A DNA stretch of 64,000 nt from Rhodocyclaceae bacterium (GCA_016702335.1 JADJEF010000003.1:248001-312000); one strand, 5' to 3'. Shown: positions 44,417 to 52,873, numbered from the stretch's first letter. Notes: generated by a model not told the origin, from the letters alone. Made by a program: numbers and translations.

Positions 44417-45316
44417 ATGGCACCTCCCAAAGCGGCATTCAAGTTCATGAATGCTACGCTGCCGATGTTTGTTCTGCATCTCCAGACGACGGACGAGGCC
44501 GTGTTTCGCGATCAGGTGCGCGCACGGGTCGGGCAGGCACCCGAGTTCTTTCAGGCGACGCCGGTGGCTTTGAGCCTGGCCGCCCTCGCCGACAGCGACT
44601 ACCTGCCCGACTGGGCCGGCTTATGCAGTTTCTTGCGTGAACTGGGCATGTGTCCGGTCGGGGTCATGGACGCCTCGCCGGCTCAGACTGAGGCCGCATT
44701 GGCGCAGGGTTTGGCGCACTTTCCCGACCGCGTCGCGCGCAAGCCGGCGGGTTCGGAGTCGGGACCCGCGCAGCCGTTGGAACCCTCATCAGCGCAGGAG
44801 CAGGAGCTGGTTGCCGGGCAGGGCGAATTGTCACTGGGCGATGCGCAGACCACAAGCCGCGCTGCCGAGGCCGGAAAGCCCGACGGCTCGCCATCAACGC
44901 TCGCGTCAGCGGCAGCCATGGCGACTAGCGCAGCTATCGCCGTACCACCAGCGCCGACTTCCGGTGAACGCCGTCCGGCATTGGTCATCGACAAGACCGT
45001 GCGGTCCGGCCAGCGCATCTACGCCGATGGCACCGATCTGATTGTGCTGGCGGTGGTCAGTGCTGGCGCTGAATTGATTGCCGATGGCGATATTCATGTC
45101 TATGCCCCGCTGCGCGGGAGAGCGCTGGCGGGTGCCCGTGGCAACGCCAATGCACGAATTTTTTCCCAGAGCATGGAGGCAGAACTGGTCTCGATTGCCG
45201 GCAATTTCAAGATTCTGGAGGACGTGCCGGCCGCACTCAAGGGCAAGCCGGCGCAAGTGTTTCTGGACCAAGACAAGATCGTGATGCAGCCCTTGGGCGC
45301 ATTGCGTACTTCCTGA
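44417..45316 (+). CDS. minC: Septum site-determining protein MinC with extended linker
   Basis: This 299-aa FtsZ inhibitor is about 70 residues longer than E. coli MinC (231). The N-terminal domain is about residues 1-115 and the C-terminal beta-helix about 190-299 (TVRSGQRIYADGTDLIVLAVVSAGAELIADGDIHVYAPLRGRA). The extra length is an Ala/Ser/Pro-rich linker at about 115-190. Inside it a copy of the dispersed repeat encodes AVPPAPTS at about 174-182. It heads the minCDE operon, with minD starting 25 bp after its stop. Confidence 0.94.
   Translation: MAPPKAAFKFMNATLPMFVLHLQTTDEAVFRDQVRARVGQAPEFFQATPVALSLAALADSDYLPDWAGLCSFLRELGMCPVGVMDASPAQTEAALAQGLAHFPDRVARKPAGSESGPAQPLEPSSAQEQELVAGQGELSLGDAQTTSRAAEAGKPDGSPSTLASAAAMATSAAIAVPPAPTSGERRPALVIDKTVRSGQRIYADGTDLIVLAVVSAGAELIADGDIHVYAPLRGRALAGARGNANARIFSQSMEAELVSIAGNFKILEDVPAALKGKPAQVFLDQDKIVMQPLGALRTS
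44938..44960 (+). repeat. Dispersed 23-bp repeat, copy inside minC
   Basis: Exact consensus, spacer ACCA, sense to minC, encoding AVPPAPT in the inter-domain linker. It shares 31 identical bases with the intergenic copy at 2059-2089. Confidence 0.92.
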
Positions 45317-45341
45317 TCATCTTTAATTCGAGGTAAGCACC

Positions 45342-46154
45342 GTGGCAAAAGTCATCGTCGTCACATCAGGCAAGGGCGGGGTCGGCAAGACCACCTCCAG
45401 TGCCAATTTCTCCAGCGGCCTCGCCATGCGCGGCAACAAGACCGTGGTCATCGACTTCGATGTCGGACTGCGCAACCTTGATCTGATCATGGGCTGCGAA
45501 CGGCGTGTGGTGTTTGACATCGTCAATGTCATCAACGGCGATGCGGCGCTGAGTCGTGCCCTGATCAAAGACAAGAACTGCGACAACCTCTACGTGCTGC
45601 CCGCCTCGCAAACGCGCGACAAAGATGCGCTGACGCTGGAAGGCGTGGGCAAGATCATCGATGAGCTCAAGCTCACCTTCGACTGCATCGTCTGCGATTC
45701 GCCGGCCGGCATCGAGCACGGTGCCTTCGCTGCGATGTACTACGCTGACGAGGCGCTGGTGGTGACCAACCCCGAGGTGTCGTCGGTGCGCGATTCCGAC
45801 CGCATTCTGGGTATTCTCGCCGCCAAATCCAAGCGTGCCGAAGACGGCAAAGACCCGATCAAGGAACACCTGCTGGTCACCCGCTACAACCCCACGCGCG
45901 TTGCCGCCGGCGAGATGCTCTCGGTCGATGACATTCAGGAAATCCTGCGCGTGCCGCTACTTGGCGTGATCCCCGAATCGGAGGCGGTGCTGCAGTCGTC
46001 GAACTCGGGTACGCCGGCGATTCACCTGGCCGGTACCGATGTCTCGGAAGCCTACAAGGACGTGGTAGCCCGCTTCATGGGCGAAGACAAACCCATGCGT
46101 TTCGTGACCAGCGAGAAAGTTGGTCTGCTCAAGCGCATTTTCGGAGGGCGCTGA
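45342..46154 (+). CDS. minD: Septum site-determining ATPase MinD
   Basis: This 270-aa deviant-Walker ATPase oscillates on the membrane and activates MinC. It has VVTSGKGGVGKTTSSANFSSGLA (P-loop with signature Lys), VIDFDVGLRNLDLIMG and the C-terminal amphipathic membrane-targeting helix EKVGLLKRIFGGR. It lies between minC and minE. Confidence 0.98.
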   Translation: MAKVIVVTSGKGGVGKTTSSANFSSGLAMRGNKTVVIDFDVGLRNLDLIMGCERRVVFDIVNVINGDAALSRALIKDKNCDNLYVLPASQTRDKDALTLEGVGKIIDELKLTFDCIVCDSPAGIEHGAFAAMYYADEALVVTNPEVSSVRDSDRILGILAAKSKRAEDGKDPIKEHLLVTRYNPTRVAAGEMLSVDDIQEILRVPLLGVIPESEAVLQSSNSGTPAIHLAGTDVSEAYKDVVARFMGEDKPMRFVTSEKVGLLKRIFGGR

Positions 46155-46155
46155 C

Positions 46156-46434
46156 ATGGGCTTGATCGATGGACTGGTCGACTACCTGCGCGGTACCGAG
46201 AAAAAGACCGCGGCCGATGCCAAGCATCGCCTGCAACTCATCCTTGCTCACGACCGCGGCCAGCGTGGTGCGGCGACGCCCGACTACCTGCCGGCGCTCA
46301 AGGCCGAGCTGATCGAGGTAATAAAAAAATACGTGCATCTCGACCCCTCGCAGATCACGGTGCAGTTGGGCAAGCACGGCGAGTACGACGTACTGGAACT
46401 CAACGTCACCCTGCCCGAGCCGGGCGGGAAGTAG
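46156..46434 (+). CDS. minE: Cell division topological specificity factor MinE
   Basis: This 92-aa protein drives MinD off the membrane and restricts division to midcell. The family core is AKHRLQLILAHDRGQRG, followed by YLPALKAELIEVIKKYVHLDPSQITVQLG. The start at 46156 is one base after the minD stop, so it is the third gene of minCDE. Confidence 0.97.
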   Translation: MGLIDGLVDYLRGTEKKTAADAKHRLQLILAHDRGQRGAATPDYLPALKAELIEVIKKYVHLDPSQITVQLGKHGEYDVLELNVTLPEPGGK

Positions 46435-46442
46435 TAGCGAGG

Positions 46443-47312
46443 CTAACAGCCAGGCTTGGTCTGGCTGTCAGCCTGATGAGCGGCCTCCCACGCCAGCATG
46501 GCCTGCTTGCGTGGGGTTCCCCAGCGGTAGTGGTTGATGTCGCCCGACTCGCGGATTACCCGGTGACAGGGGATCAGATAGCCTATGGTATTGGCGGCAA
46601 GTGCACTGCCTACCGCCCGTGCCGCGCGCGGCGAGCCAATCATGGCCGCGATTTGTGAATACGAGCGCAACTCGCCACTGGCGACGTTCAGCAGGGCTTC
46701 CCAGACCTTGATCTGAAAATTAGTGCCGCGCAGCACCAAATGTACCGTGCCGCGTGTGGGCGAGCGCGGAAAGATACGCTCCAGCCATGCACCTGCTTTC
46801 ATGTCTTGTTGTTCAAGGCAGGCATGTGGCCAAAGTTCTTGAAGTTCGCTCAGCAGCGCCGGGCTGTTCTGCTGGTAAAAGGCCAGGTGACACACCCCGC
46901 GCGCTGTCCAGGCGATCAGTGCGTCGCCAAACGGCGAGACCGCCACGCCATAGCCAATGATCACCCCCCGTCCGCCGGACTGAATCTCGCCGGGACTCAT
47001 GGCTTCGCAACTAACCATCAAGTCATGCAGACGACTCGTGCTGCTCAGGCCGGCGTCAGTCGCAACCGACAGAGTATCAATGGTGCGCGCCAGCTGCTTC
47101 CGGGCATAGTCTTTGGTCAGGTATTGCAGGAAGCGCTTGGGAGAAATACCCGCCCACTCGGAAAACACCCGTTGCAGATGGTGCGGGCTCATGTGTACTG
47201 CGGCGGCAATGTCTGCCAGATCGGGCTGCTCGTGCGCATGGGCCCGCAAATAGTGGATGGCCTTCTCGACCGTGGTGTACTGTCGCCAGTTACTATCTGC
47301 TGCTTGCGGCAT
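46443..47312 (-). CDS. AraC-type HTH fused to O6-methylguanine-DNA methyltransferase (Ada-like)
   Basis: This 289-aa protein has an N-terminal AraC-type HTH (about 15-110, AAVHMSPHHLQRVFSEWAGISPKRFLQYL), then a methyltransferase domain (about 120-280) with the active-site motif IGYLIPCHRVIRESG, whose Cys accepts methyl or ethyl groups from O6-alkylguanine. It lacks the Cys-rich N-terminal zinc domain of E. coli Ada, so it cannot sense phosphotriesters that way. It is convergent with minE (8-bp gap). Confidence 0.92.
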   Translation of the reverse strand: MPQAADSNWRQYTTVEKAIHYLRAHAHEQPDLADIAAAVHMSPHHLQRVFSEWAGISPKRFLQYLTKDYARKQLARTIDTLSVATDAGLSSTSRLHDLMVSCEAMSPGEIQSGGRGVIIGYGVAVSPFGDALIAWTARGVCHLAFYQQNSPALLSELQELWPHACLEQQDMKAGAWLERIFPRSPTRGTVHLVLRGTNFQIKVWEALLNVASGELRSYSQIAAMIGSPRAARAVGSALAANTIGYLIPCHRVIRESGDINHYRWGTPRKQAMLAWEAAHQADSQTKPGC

Positions 47313-47497
47313 CGTTGCCTCCCTTCAGGCGGGCATCGCCCGATAGCGTCAGTATGTCAGCGCCAAACAATTGATCAATCCGATTCTTGCGCACCTGCCC
47401 CTGCACATGGTGAGCAACCCTACTGCGCTCGTCGTTGAATGTGCAATCAGCGCTGGGTAACATTGCTGTTCTTCCGATTCACGCCAAAGGAAATGTC

Positions 47498-48265
47498 GTG
47501 CGCACGTGGTTTGCCAAACAGATGAACGATGCCCCGGCGGTGTTGCCGGATGCCGCGCCGGCCGAGGCCGCGCCCAGACCAAAAGCAGCGATCAAGTCAC
47601 GGCGCATGGTGTATGCGCCGGTGCGAGCCTCGGGAACCGAGGCCCGTCCCGAGGGCGAAATCCGCATCAAGGCGCAGATTGATTCGAACAGCAAGCAGAT
47701 CGTGCTCATGGTCGACCGCCCGATTTTGCCGGGTTACTCGTATTGGACGTCCAATCTGCACGATGCGCAACGCCTGTCGCCGCTGGCGGCAGCCTTGCTC
47801 GAGCAAGACGGTGTCGATAGCGTACTGATTCATGAAATGAATGTGACCGTGGCGCTCGACCTGCACAGCGATGAACAGGCTGAGCTCAGTGCGCGTCAGT
47901 TCGGAAAAATCATCCGCGCGCAGTTGCAGTCGGGGCAGGCGGTAATGAGCGAGGAGTTTCTGGCCACGATGCCCAGCGAAGATGAGATTCGCTACGGCGT
48001 GCAAAGCGCGATCGATCTGGAAATCAACCCTGGTATCGCCGGGCACTCGGGCGAAATCACCCTCACCTCCGTGGTAGGCAATACCGTTTACATCAAGATG
48101 GGCGGCGGCTGTCAGGGCTGTGCGGCCTCCAGCATCACCTTGCGCCAAGGGGTAGATCAATCCTTCCGCAACGCGGTACCGCAAATAGGTGCCCTGCTCG
48201 ACGAGACTGATCACGCGGCGGGCAGCAACCCCTTTTTTACCGAGCTACCCAGCGGGATGAGGTGA
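47498..48265 (+). CDS. NifU/Nfu C-terminal domain protein
   Basis: This 255-aa protein ends with an Nfu domain (EIRYGVQSAIDLEINPGIAGHSGEITLTSVVGNTVYIKMGGGCQGCAASSITLRQGVDQ), whose CxxC in GGGCQGCA ligates an Fe-S cluster. The N-terminal part (about 1-150) holds an Ala/Pro/Lys-rich stretch then an unassigned folded region. The GTG start at 47498 is preferred because AAAGGAA lies upstream; a TTG at 47435 would add 21 residues. It likely delivers Fe-S clusters, as for NfuA, but the N-terminal region is not the NfuA scaffold. Confidence 0.82.
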   Translation: MRTWFAKQMNDAPAVLPDAAPAEAAPRPKAAIKSRRMVYAPVRASGTEARPEGEIRIKAQIDSNSKQIVLMVDRPILPGYSYWTSNLHDAQRLSPLAAALLEQDGVDSVLIHEMNVTVALDLHSDEQAELSARQFGKIIRAQLQSGQAVMSEEFLATMPSEDEIRYGVQSAIDLEINPGIAGHSGEITLTSVVGNTVYIKMGGGCQGCAASSITLRQGVDQSFRNAVPQIGALLDETDHAAGSNPFFTELPSGMR

Positions 48266-48274
48266 ATCGTGCCA

Positions 48275-48610
48275 ATGCTTGACACACTGGAACTAAAGAT
48301 CAAGACCGGCCAACGCGGTTTGGGCCGTACCCCGGGTTATGCGATCAACAGCCACGAAATCGCCTTTGATCAGGTGAGTGGTGGCACCGGCCCGGGCGAC
48401 GTGCTGATGGCAGTGGGCTCGCCGCGCAGCTTTCCGCATTCACTCAGCCTGACCGGGCCTGACGAAGGCGTTTGGGATATCGAACATATCGCACTGACCT
48501 TTCATGCGGGCGAGCAGCCTTACACCGTGCATCTGGGCGCAGTCACCCTGGACAGCGAATCAAAACTCAATCTCTGGTACGACCGGCCTCCGCTGCTGCT
48601 CGACGTTTAG
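48275..48610 (+). CDS. Conserved hypothetical protein downstream of the Nfu gene
   Basis: This 111-aa protein (MLDTLELKIKTGQRGLGRTPGYAINSHEI) is beta-rich with no membrane segment or metal motif. It follows the Nfu gene by 9 bp and is likely in the same operon. A GTG at 48269 is an alternative start. I do not recognise the family. Confidence 0.6.
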   Translation: MLDTLELKIKTGQRGLGRTPGYAINSHEIAFDQVSGGTGPGDVLMAVGSPRSFPHSLSLTGPDEGVWDIEHIALTFHAGEQPYTVHLGAVTLDSESKLNLWYDRPPLLLDV

Positions 48611-49232
48611 CCTTGTCCATCCCCCGACCGCTGATGGGCGCTGAGATTGGCATCCCGATCAGCATCTTCCGGCACCGCTTCAGAACACTTGACCTACAGG
48701 GCGTGATTGGTGGGCGGATTCAGAAGTCGCGCCACCGCAAAGCATTTCAGCGAATGTTCCAGAGCCTTAGCGACTTGGCGCACTGCCAATGAGTCGAGGG
48801 TGCCCAACCAACTCAGTACTACGGCTAAGGCGACGACGCCTATGACTGAATATGTTCGAAGGAAATTGATACTTGTGGGACAGTGACTGCTGACCAAATG
48901 GTCCTCTTGTTGCTTCGACTTTGCTGTCAGCCATACATCCTCCAGTTGTGACGCTGCATGCAGGCTAAGGCGCGTGGCCAGCGACAATTAGCCTGCCTTG
49001 GTTTGAACGAGTTTAGTGCCGGGCACTTGGTAGTGCAGGCGGGTCAGCCGACCCTTACCAACCACCGGACTTTCTATCCGCAGACCCGATGCCGACCTGC
49101 GGACTTTCGGTATTGAGGTCGATTCGGAGAGATCCCGTCGAGAACGCGACAGGAGGCCCATGGCGGGCCGAACCGGTGCTGGCTGATCGAGCCCAACCAA
49201 GACCCCTCGATAACCCGCTGACGGGCCTGAGA
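48611..49232. other. Gene-poor stretch upstream of tRNA-Asn, possible degraded small gene
   Basis: No gene of convincing quality lies in these 622 bp. On the minus strand, a GGAGGATGT site precedes an ATG at 48935 and a short 55-codon frame. An overlapping frame in 48694-48987 contains a membrane-like segment (YSVIGVVALAVVLSWLG). The pair looks like one small membrane gene broken by a frameshift, which is an inference. I see no insertion sequence. The rest has no recognisable element. Confidence 0.45.
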
Positions 49233-49262
49233 AAAGCAAAAGGCCCACCGAAGCGGGCCTTT
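49233..49262 (-). terminator. Intrinsic terminator after tRNA-Asn
   Basis: The stem AAAGGCCC/GGGCCTTT (49239-49246 and 49255-49262) with an 8-nt loop is followed on the minus strand by TTTTGCTTTTC. It lies 15 bp past the tRNA 3' end. Confidence 0.85.
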
Positions 49263-49276
49263 GTGCTGGTAATACT

Positions 49277-49352
49277 TGGCTCCCCGACCTGGGCTCGAAC
49301 CAGGGACCTACGGATTAACAGTCCGGCGCTCTACCGACTGAGCTATCGAGGA
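49277..49352 (-). tRNA. tRNA-Asn (anticodon GTT)
   Basis: The 76-nt minus-strand sequence forms a full tRNA with encoded CCA. The acceptor stem is TCCTCGA/TCGGGGA, discriminator G. The D arm is TAGCTCAGTCGGTAGAGC and the anticodon loop CTGTTAA, anticodon GTT. The T arm is CTGGTTCGAGCCCAG. Confidence 0.97.
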
Positions 49353-49365
49353 ATTGAGGGAGCGC

Positions 49366-49394
49366 AGATTAGTCATTCAACTAAATTTTGTCAA
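49366..49394 (-). promoter_or_regulatory. Sigma-70 promoter of tRNA-Asn
   Basis: TTGACA (49389-49394) and TAATCT (49366-49371) on the minus strand are separated by exactly 17 bp, ending 14 bp before the tRNA 5' end. This is a textbook housekeeping promoter. Confidence 0.85.
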
Positions 49395-49743
49395 TCTTTA
49401 GCCTTGTCTTTAGCCTTGTCCAATATTTGCGACTAGGCGTAAGCCGGCATCCGATACGGCGGGTAATTGGCTATGTATTCATCGCTCGTCGAAGTCACCT
49501 CAATGCCGACTCAATGCCCTTACGCCTTTCCTTATGATTTGCTAGCATTTAGAGCTGTTAGTCAAGAAAAGGCTTGCTATTTTTCGGAGAAACGGCCATA
49601 GTGGCGGTGCGATATTCAAGTAGTGCAGTTGTTGTTCGGTTTGCTTCCGCATTTTTTGCGGCGTTTCCTTTCATGACCCCCGCCCGTCTTGAGCCTCGCC
49701 CCATTGTTTCGGGGCATAGCCCCATTTTTAAGGTAATCAAGTT
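49395..49743. other. Spacer and probable long 5' leader of the cold-shock gene
   Basis: No gene is supported here. A 12-bp unit (TTTAGCCTTGTC-like) is tandemly duplicated near 49398-49421. A GC hairpin (GCCCC...GGGGC near 49700-49717) lies in the last 50 bases before the start codon. Cold-shock genes usually have long structured leaders, so the last 150 bp or so may be transcribed; the promoter was not found with confidence. Confidence 0.5.
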
Positions 49744-49950
49744 ATGGCAACAGGTACAGTGAAGTGGTTTAACGATTCGAAAGGCTTTGGTTTCATTACT
49801 CCGGAAGCCGGTGGCGATGATCTTTTTGCGCACTTTTCCGCTATTCAGGGTAATGGTTTCAAAACCTTGAAAGAGGGCCAGCGTGTGAGCTTTGATGTAA
49901 CTACCGGTCCTAAGGGCCAGCAGGCATCGAACATCCGCGCCGCTGACTGA
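49744..49950 (+). CDS. Cold-shock protein (CspA family)
   Basis: This 68-aa OB-fold protein binds single-stranded RNA and DNA. RNP1 (KGFGFITPE) and RNP2 (DLFAHFSAI) are intact. The full protein is one cold-shock domain, MATGTVKWFNDSKGFGFITPE to NIRAAD. AAGGTAA precedes the ATG. A strong terminator follows, then an IF-1 gene. Confidence 0.97.
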   Translation: MATGTVKWFNDSKGFGFITPEAGGDDLFAHFSAIQGNGFKTLKEGQRVSFDVTTGPKGQQASNIRAAD

Positions 49951-49970
49951 GCAATCAGTTTTGGCGAGAG

Positions 49971-49995
49971 AGCCCGGCGGTGCCGGGCTTTTTTA
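49971..49995 (+). terminator. Intrinsic terminator after cold-shock gene
   Basis: The stem AGCCCGGC-GGT-GCCGGGCT (49971-49989) is followed by a T-run reaching 49995. Confidence 0.92.
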
Positions 49996-50020
49996 TTACT
50001 GGATGAATTTAGGAAAATGC

Positions 50021-50278
50021 ATGGCGAAGGAAGAGTTGCTGGAAATGAGTGGCGTGGTCAATGAAGTCCTGCCCGATTCGCGTTACCGGGTCACTCTCGA
50101 AAATGGACACGTATTGGTTGCATACAGCGCGGGGAAGATGAGGAAGCATCACATTCGAATTCTCGCTGGAGACAAGGTTTCTCTGGAGATTTCGTTGTAC
50201 GACATGAGTAAGGGGCGGATCACTTTCCGTCACATCGAAGGGCGACCGGTCGCAGCACCTGCACCGCGTCGATATTGA
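50021..50278 (+). CDS. infA: Translation initiation factor IF-1
   Basis: This 85-aa protein is an S1-like OB fold with MAKEELLEMSGVVNEVLPDSRYRVTLENGHVLVAYSAGKMRKHHIRILAGDKVSLEISLYDMSKGRITFRH, fully consistent with IF-1. An upstream frame start at 49961 crosses the terminator and is rejected. It lies outside the ribosomal-protein operon and just after a cold-shock gene, so it may be a second, cold-related IF-1 paralogue, as in several betaproteobacteria. The C-terminus (GRPVAAPAPRRY) is a short basic extension. Confidence 0.93.
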   Translation: MAKEELLEMSGVVNEVLPDSRYRVTLENGHVLVAYSAGKMRKHHIRILAGDKVSLEISLYDMSKGRITFRHIEGRPVAAPAPRRY

Positions 50279-50301
50279 AGAAGTCGGTCAGGAGCGACAC
50301 C

Positions 50302-50553
50302 ATGCAAGAAATCATGCTTTACCTTCGCAAATACGGCCAGCGGCTTGATACGGAAATTGCTGAGGGTCTTGGGGTTTCGCTCAATGTTGTCCGCCGACAT
50401 ATCAGTGAGCTCAGTTCTGGCGGGCAGATCATTACGTGCAAAGTGACACGTTTTGAAGGAGACAAGCCCATTGAGGGGGTTCTCTGCAGAATGGCCGGAT
50501 CCTTGCCGGTTGCTAGCCCCGGACGTAAACCAGGCGCAAGAACGAGCGCCTAA
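50302..50553 (+). CDS. Small winged-helix DNA-binding protein (FaeA-like)
   Basis: This 83-aa protein shows a winged-helix pattern (MQEIMLYLRKYGQRLDTEIAEGLGVSLNVVRRHISELSSGGQIITCKVTRFE), resembling FaeA/ArsR-like small regulators. GGAGCGA precedes the start at 50302. It follows IF-1 by 23 bp. The targets are unknown; control of the adjacent cold-shock and IF-1 genes is only an idea. Confidence 0.7.
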   Translation: MQEIMLYLRKYGQRLDTEIAEGLGVSLNVVRRHISELSSGGQIITCKVTRFEGDKPIEGVLCRMAGSLPVASPGRKPGARTSA

Positions 50554-50680
50554 AGCCAGTCTTCCTGGTGTGTTTGCGGCGGCTTGGAGGGCTCTGGAAT
50601 ACAGCGCAACATGGTCCAGCTTTGATCGATGGGTTGCGTTTGCTGGGTGACCAAGAAGACGTTCGACTCCAGTACCCTGC

Positions 50681-51799
50681 TTAGTCAACAATCACCATGT
50701 TGTTGCGGTGGATGAGTTCCGGTGAGTTTGTGAAACCGAGGATGCCCTCAATCTCGTTGCTTGAGTGTTGAAGAATTCGGAGCGAATCGGTGTGGGAATA
50801 GTTCACCAGTCCGCGAGCGAGCTCCACGCCAGCTTGGTTCAAGCATGACACAACAGCCCCGCGCGGGAAGTCTCCTTTGACCGCTACAACCCCGATAGGG
50901 AGGAGGCTCTTACCAGCCCGTAGGGCGAACTCAGCACCGGCATCGATGATGACGGTGCCAGTGGTCTGCAGATGGTCTGCAAGCCAGTTTTTTCTTGCTG
51001 CCAGCGGCGTTACATCAGAAACCAGAAATGTGCCGAGTTCTGCGCCCGCAAAAAGCTCGGTTAGCGTGGTGGGGTTGTGGCCTCCAACTATTACCGTGTC
51101 CGCCCCGCTACGTGCCGCGCGTTTTGCGGCGCGCACCTTGGTGATCATGCCACCCTTGCTGATTGCCGAGCCTGCACCTCCCGCCATCGCCTCGAATCGC
51201 ATGTCATTGGCACTACCAACAGGGATCAGTTCGGCAGAAGGGTCGTGTCGCGGGTCGGCTGTGTACAGGCCCTTCTGGTCGGTAAGTATGACCAGAATAT
51301 CTGCCTCGATCAGGTTTGCGACCAATGCGCCAAGTGTGTCGTTGTCGCCGAACTTGATCTCGTCTGTGACAACGGTATCGTTTTCATTGATAACAGGAAT
51401 CACTCCTAGCGCCAGGAGTTCTTCCAGCGTTGATCGAGCGTTCAAATAGCGGGTGCGGTCAGCCAGATCCTCATGAGTAAGAAGTATTTGTGCTGCTTTA
51501 AGATTGCAACTCGCGAAAGACGATTCGTAAACCCTACAGAGGCCCATTTGTCCTACCGCCGCCGCTGCCTGGAGTTTGTGCATTTCACGTGGGCGTGTCT
51601 CCCAGCCCAGGTGCTGCATGCCGGCAGCAATCGCACCTGAGGTCACTAGAGCTACTTGTCGGCCGCTTTGGGCAAGTAGAGAAATTTGTCTCGCGCAGTT
51701 CGACACAAAATCGAGGTCAAGCCCGGCACCGTTATTTGTTACCAGAGCGCTACCGACTTTAACAACGATTCTCTTAGCCTTCTGAAGTCGCGTTCTCAT
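50681..51799 (-). CDS. proB: Glutamate 5-kinase
   Basis: This 372-aa kinase catalyses the first step of proline synthesis. It has an amino-acid-kinase domain (IVVKVGSALVTNNG, VTSGAIAAGMQHLGW, INENDTVVTDEIKFGDND, GGMITKVRAAKRA) and a C-terminal PUA domain (about 280-360). Its start overlaps obgE by 26 nt, the common obgE-proB order. Confidence 0.97.
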   Translation of the reverse strand: MRTRLQKAKRIVVKVGSALVTNNGAGLDLDFVSNCARQISLLAQSGRQVALVTSGAIAAGMQHLGWETRPREMHKLQAAAAVGQMGLCRVYESSFASCNLKAAQILLTHEDLADRTRYLNARSTLEELLALGVIPVINENDTVVTDEIKFGDNDTLGALVANLIEADILVILTDQKGLYTADPRHDPSAELIPVGSANDMRFEAMAGGAGSAISKGGMITKVRAAKRAARSGADTVIVGGHNPTTLTELFAGAELGTFLVSDVTPLAARKNWLADHLQTTGTVIIDAGAEFALRAGKSLLPIGVVAVKGDFPRGAVVSCLNQAGVELARGLVNYSHTDSLRILQHSSNEIEGILGFTNSPELIHRNNMVIVD

Positions 51800-52811
51800 T
51801 TGTTCGAAGTGTCGACAAGTGGTCCATTATTGCAAAGCAAACACTTTTGCACCCTTCGCCGGATATGGCAGACACGGGAAACCAGCGTGCGGGTTTATAG
51901 CTTGCTACCAGGGAGGAAATTCGGTCTTCCAATTCCTCTGCGGGAACAAGGTCAGTTTTATTGATTAGCAACCAGCGCGGTTTGAAGAAGAGATCTTTGT
52001 CATATTTTTCCAACTCTGCCAGTATCGACTGGGCGTCGCGTGCCGGATCCGCATCTGGATCGCATGGCGCAATGTCAACAAGGTGAAGTAGCAGCCCTGT
52101 TCGCTGCAAATGCTTCAGAAATCGATGCCCTAGTCCGGCCCCTTCCGCAGCCCCTTCGATCAGGCCGGGGATGTCAGCAATGACAAAGCTGCGCTCGATA
52201 TCGACGCGCACGACGCCGAGGTTCGGATGGAGTGTGGTGAACGGATAGTCGGCGACCTTGGGACGTGCTGCGGAAACCGCCCGAATGAACGTTGATTTGC
52301 CGGCATTGGGCAGTCCGAGCAAGCCTACGTCTGCGAGTACCTTGAGTTCAAGGTTGAGTTCGCGCTGAACGCCTGGTTCGCCAGGGGTCGATTGCCGGGG
52401 AGATCGATTTGTGCTGGATTTGAAGTGGATGTTGCCTAGCCCGCCACGCCCTCCTTGCGCGATCAAGGCGCGCTTTCCGTCAGCATTCAGGTCGGCGATA
52501 CGTTCCCCGGTGGTCGCATCAGTGATTACGGTACCAACGGGCATTCGTAACTCAAGATCGTCTCCGCCTTTGCCGTAACAATCTGAGCCCCGTCCGTGTT
52601 CGCCTTTTGGGGCACGGAAAGTTCGCGTGTAACGGAAGTCGATCAACGTATTGACGTTGCGATCAGCAATGGCGGTGATGCTGCCACCACGGCCACCGTC
52701 ACCCCCATCCGGGCCACCCATCGGGATGTACTTGTCCCTGCGGAACGACATGCAGCCGTTACCGCCATCTCCTGCCAGGACTTCAATACGGGCTTCGTCG
52801 AAGAATTTCAT
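51774..52811 (-). CDS. obgE: GTPase ObgE/CgtA
   Basis: This 345-aa GTPase assists 50S ribosome assembly and stress signalling. The Gly-rich Obg domain (MKFFDEARIEVLAGDGGNGCMSFRRDKY, GGPDGGDGGRGGS) is followed by the G domain with GLPNAGKSTFIRAV (G1), DIPGLIEGA (G3) and NKTDL (G4). It lies between rpmA and proB, with a hairpin terminator before it. Confidence 0.97.
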   Translation of the reverse strand: MKFFDEARIEVLAGDGGNGCMSFRRDKYIPMGGPDGGDGGRGGSITAIADRNVNTLIDFRYTRTFRAPKGEHGRGSDCYGKGGDDLELRMPVGTVITDATTGERIADLNADGKRALIAQGGRGGLGNIHFKSSTNRSPRQSTPGEPGVQRELNLELKVLADVGLLGLPNAGKSTFIRAVSAARPKVADYPFTTLHPNLGVVRVDIERSFVIADIPGLIEGAAEGAGLGHRFLKHLQRTGLLLHLVDIAPCDPDADPARDAQSILAELEKYDKDLFFKPRWLLINKTDLVPAEELEDRISSLVASYKPARWFPVSAISGEGCKSVCFAIMDHLSTLRTNENATSEG

Positions 52812-52826
52812 AGGCGCAAAAACGAG

Positions 52827-52853
52827 AAAGCCCTATCAAATCGATAGGGCTTT
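52827..52853 (-). terminator. Intrinsic terminator between rpmA and obgE
   Basis: An 11-bp stem AAAGCCCTATC/GATAGGGCTTT with a 5-nt loop is followed on the minus strand by TTTCTCGTTTTTG. It may limit obgE expression relative to the ribosomal proteins. Confidence 0.82.
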
Positions 52854-52873
52854 GCCTCGGAGAGAGTGTCGAC

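Noticed and set aside
48988..49248. An 86-codon minus-strand frame beside tRNA-Asn
   Set aside because: It overlaps the tRNA terminator region, has no recognisable domain and no good Shine-Dalgarno.
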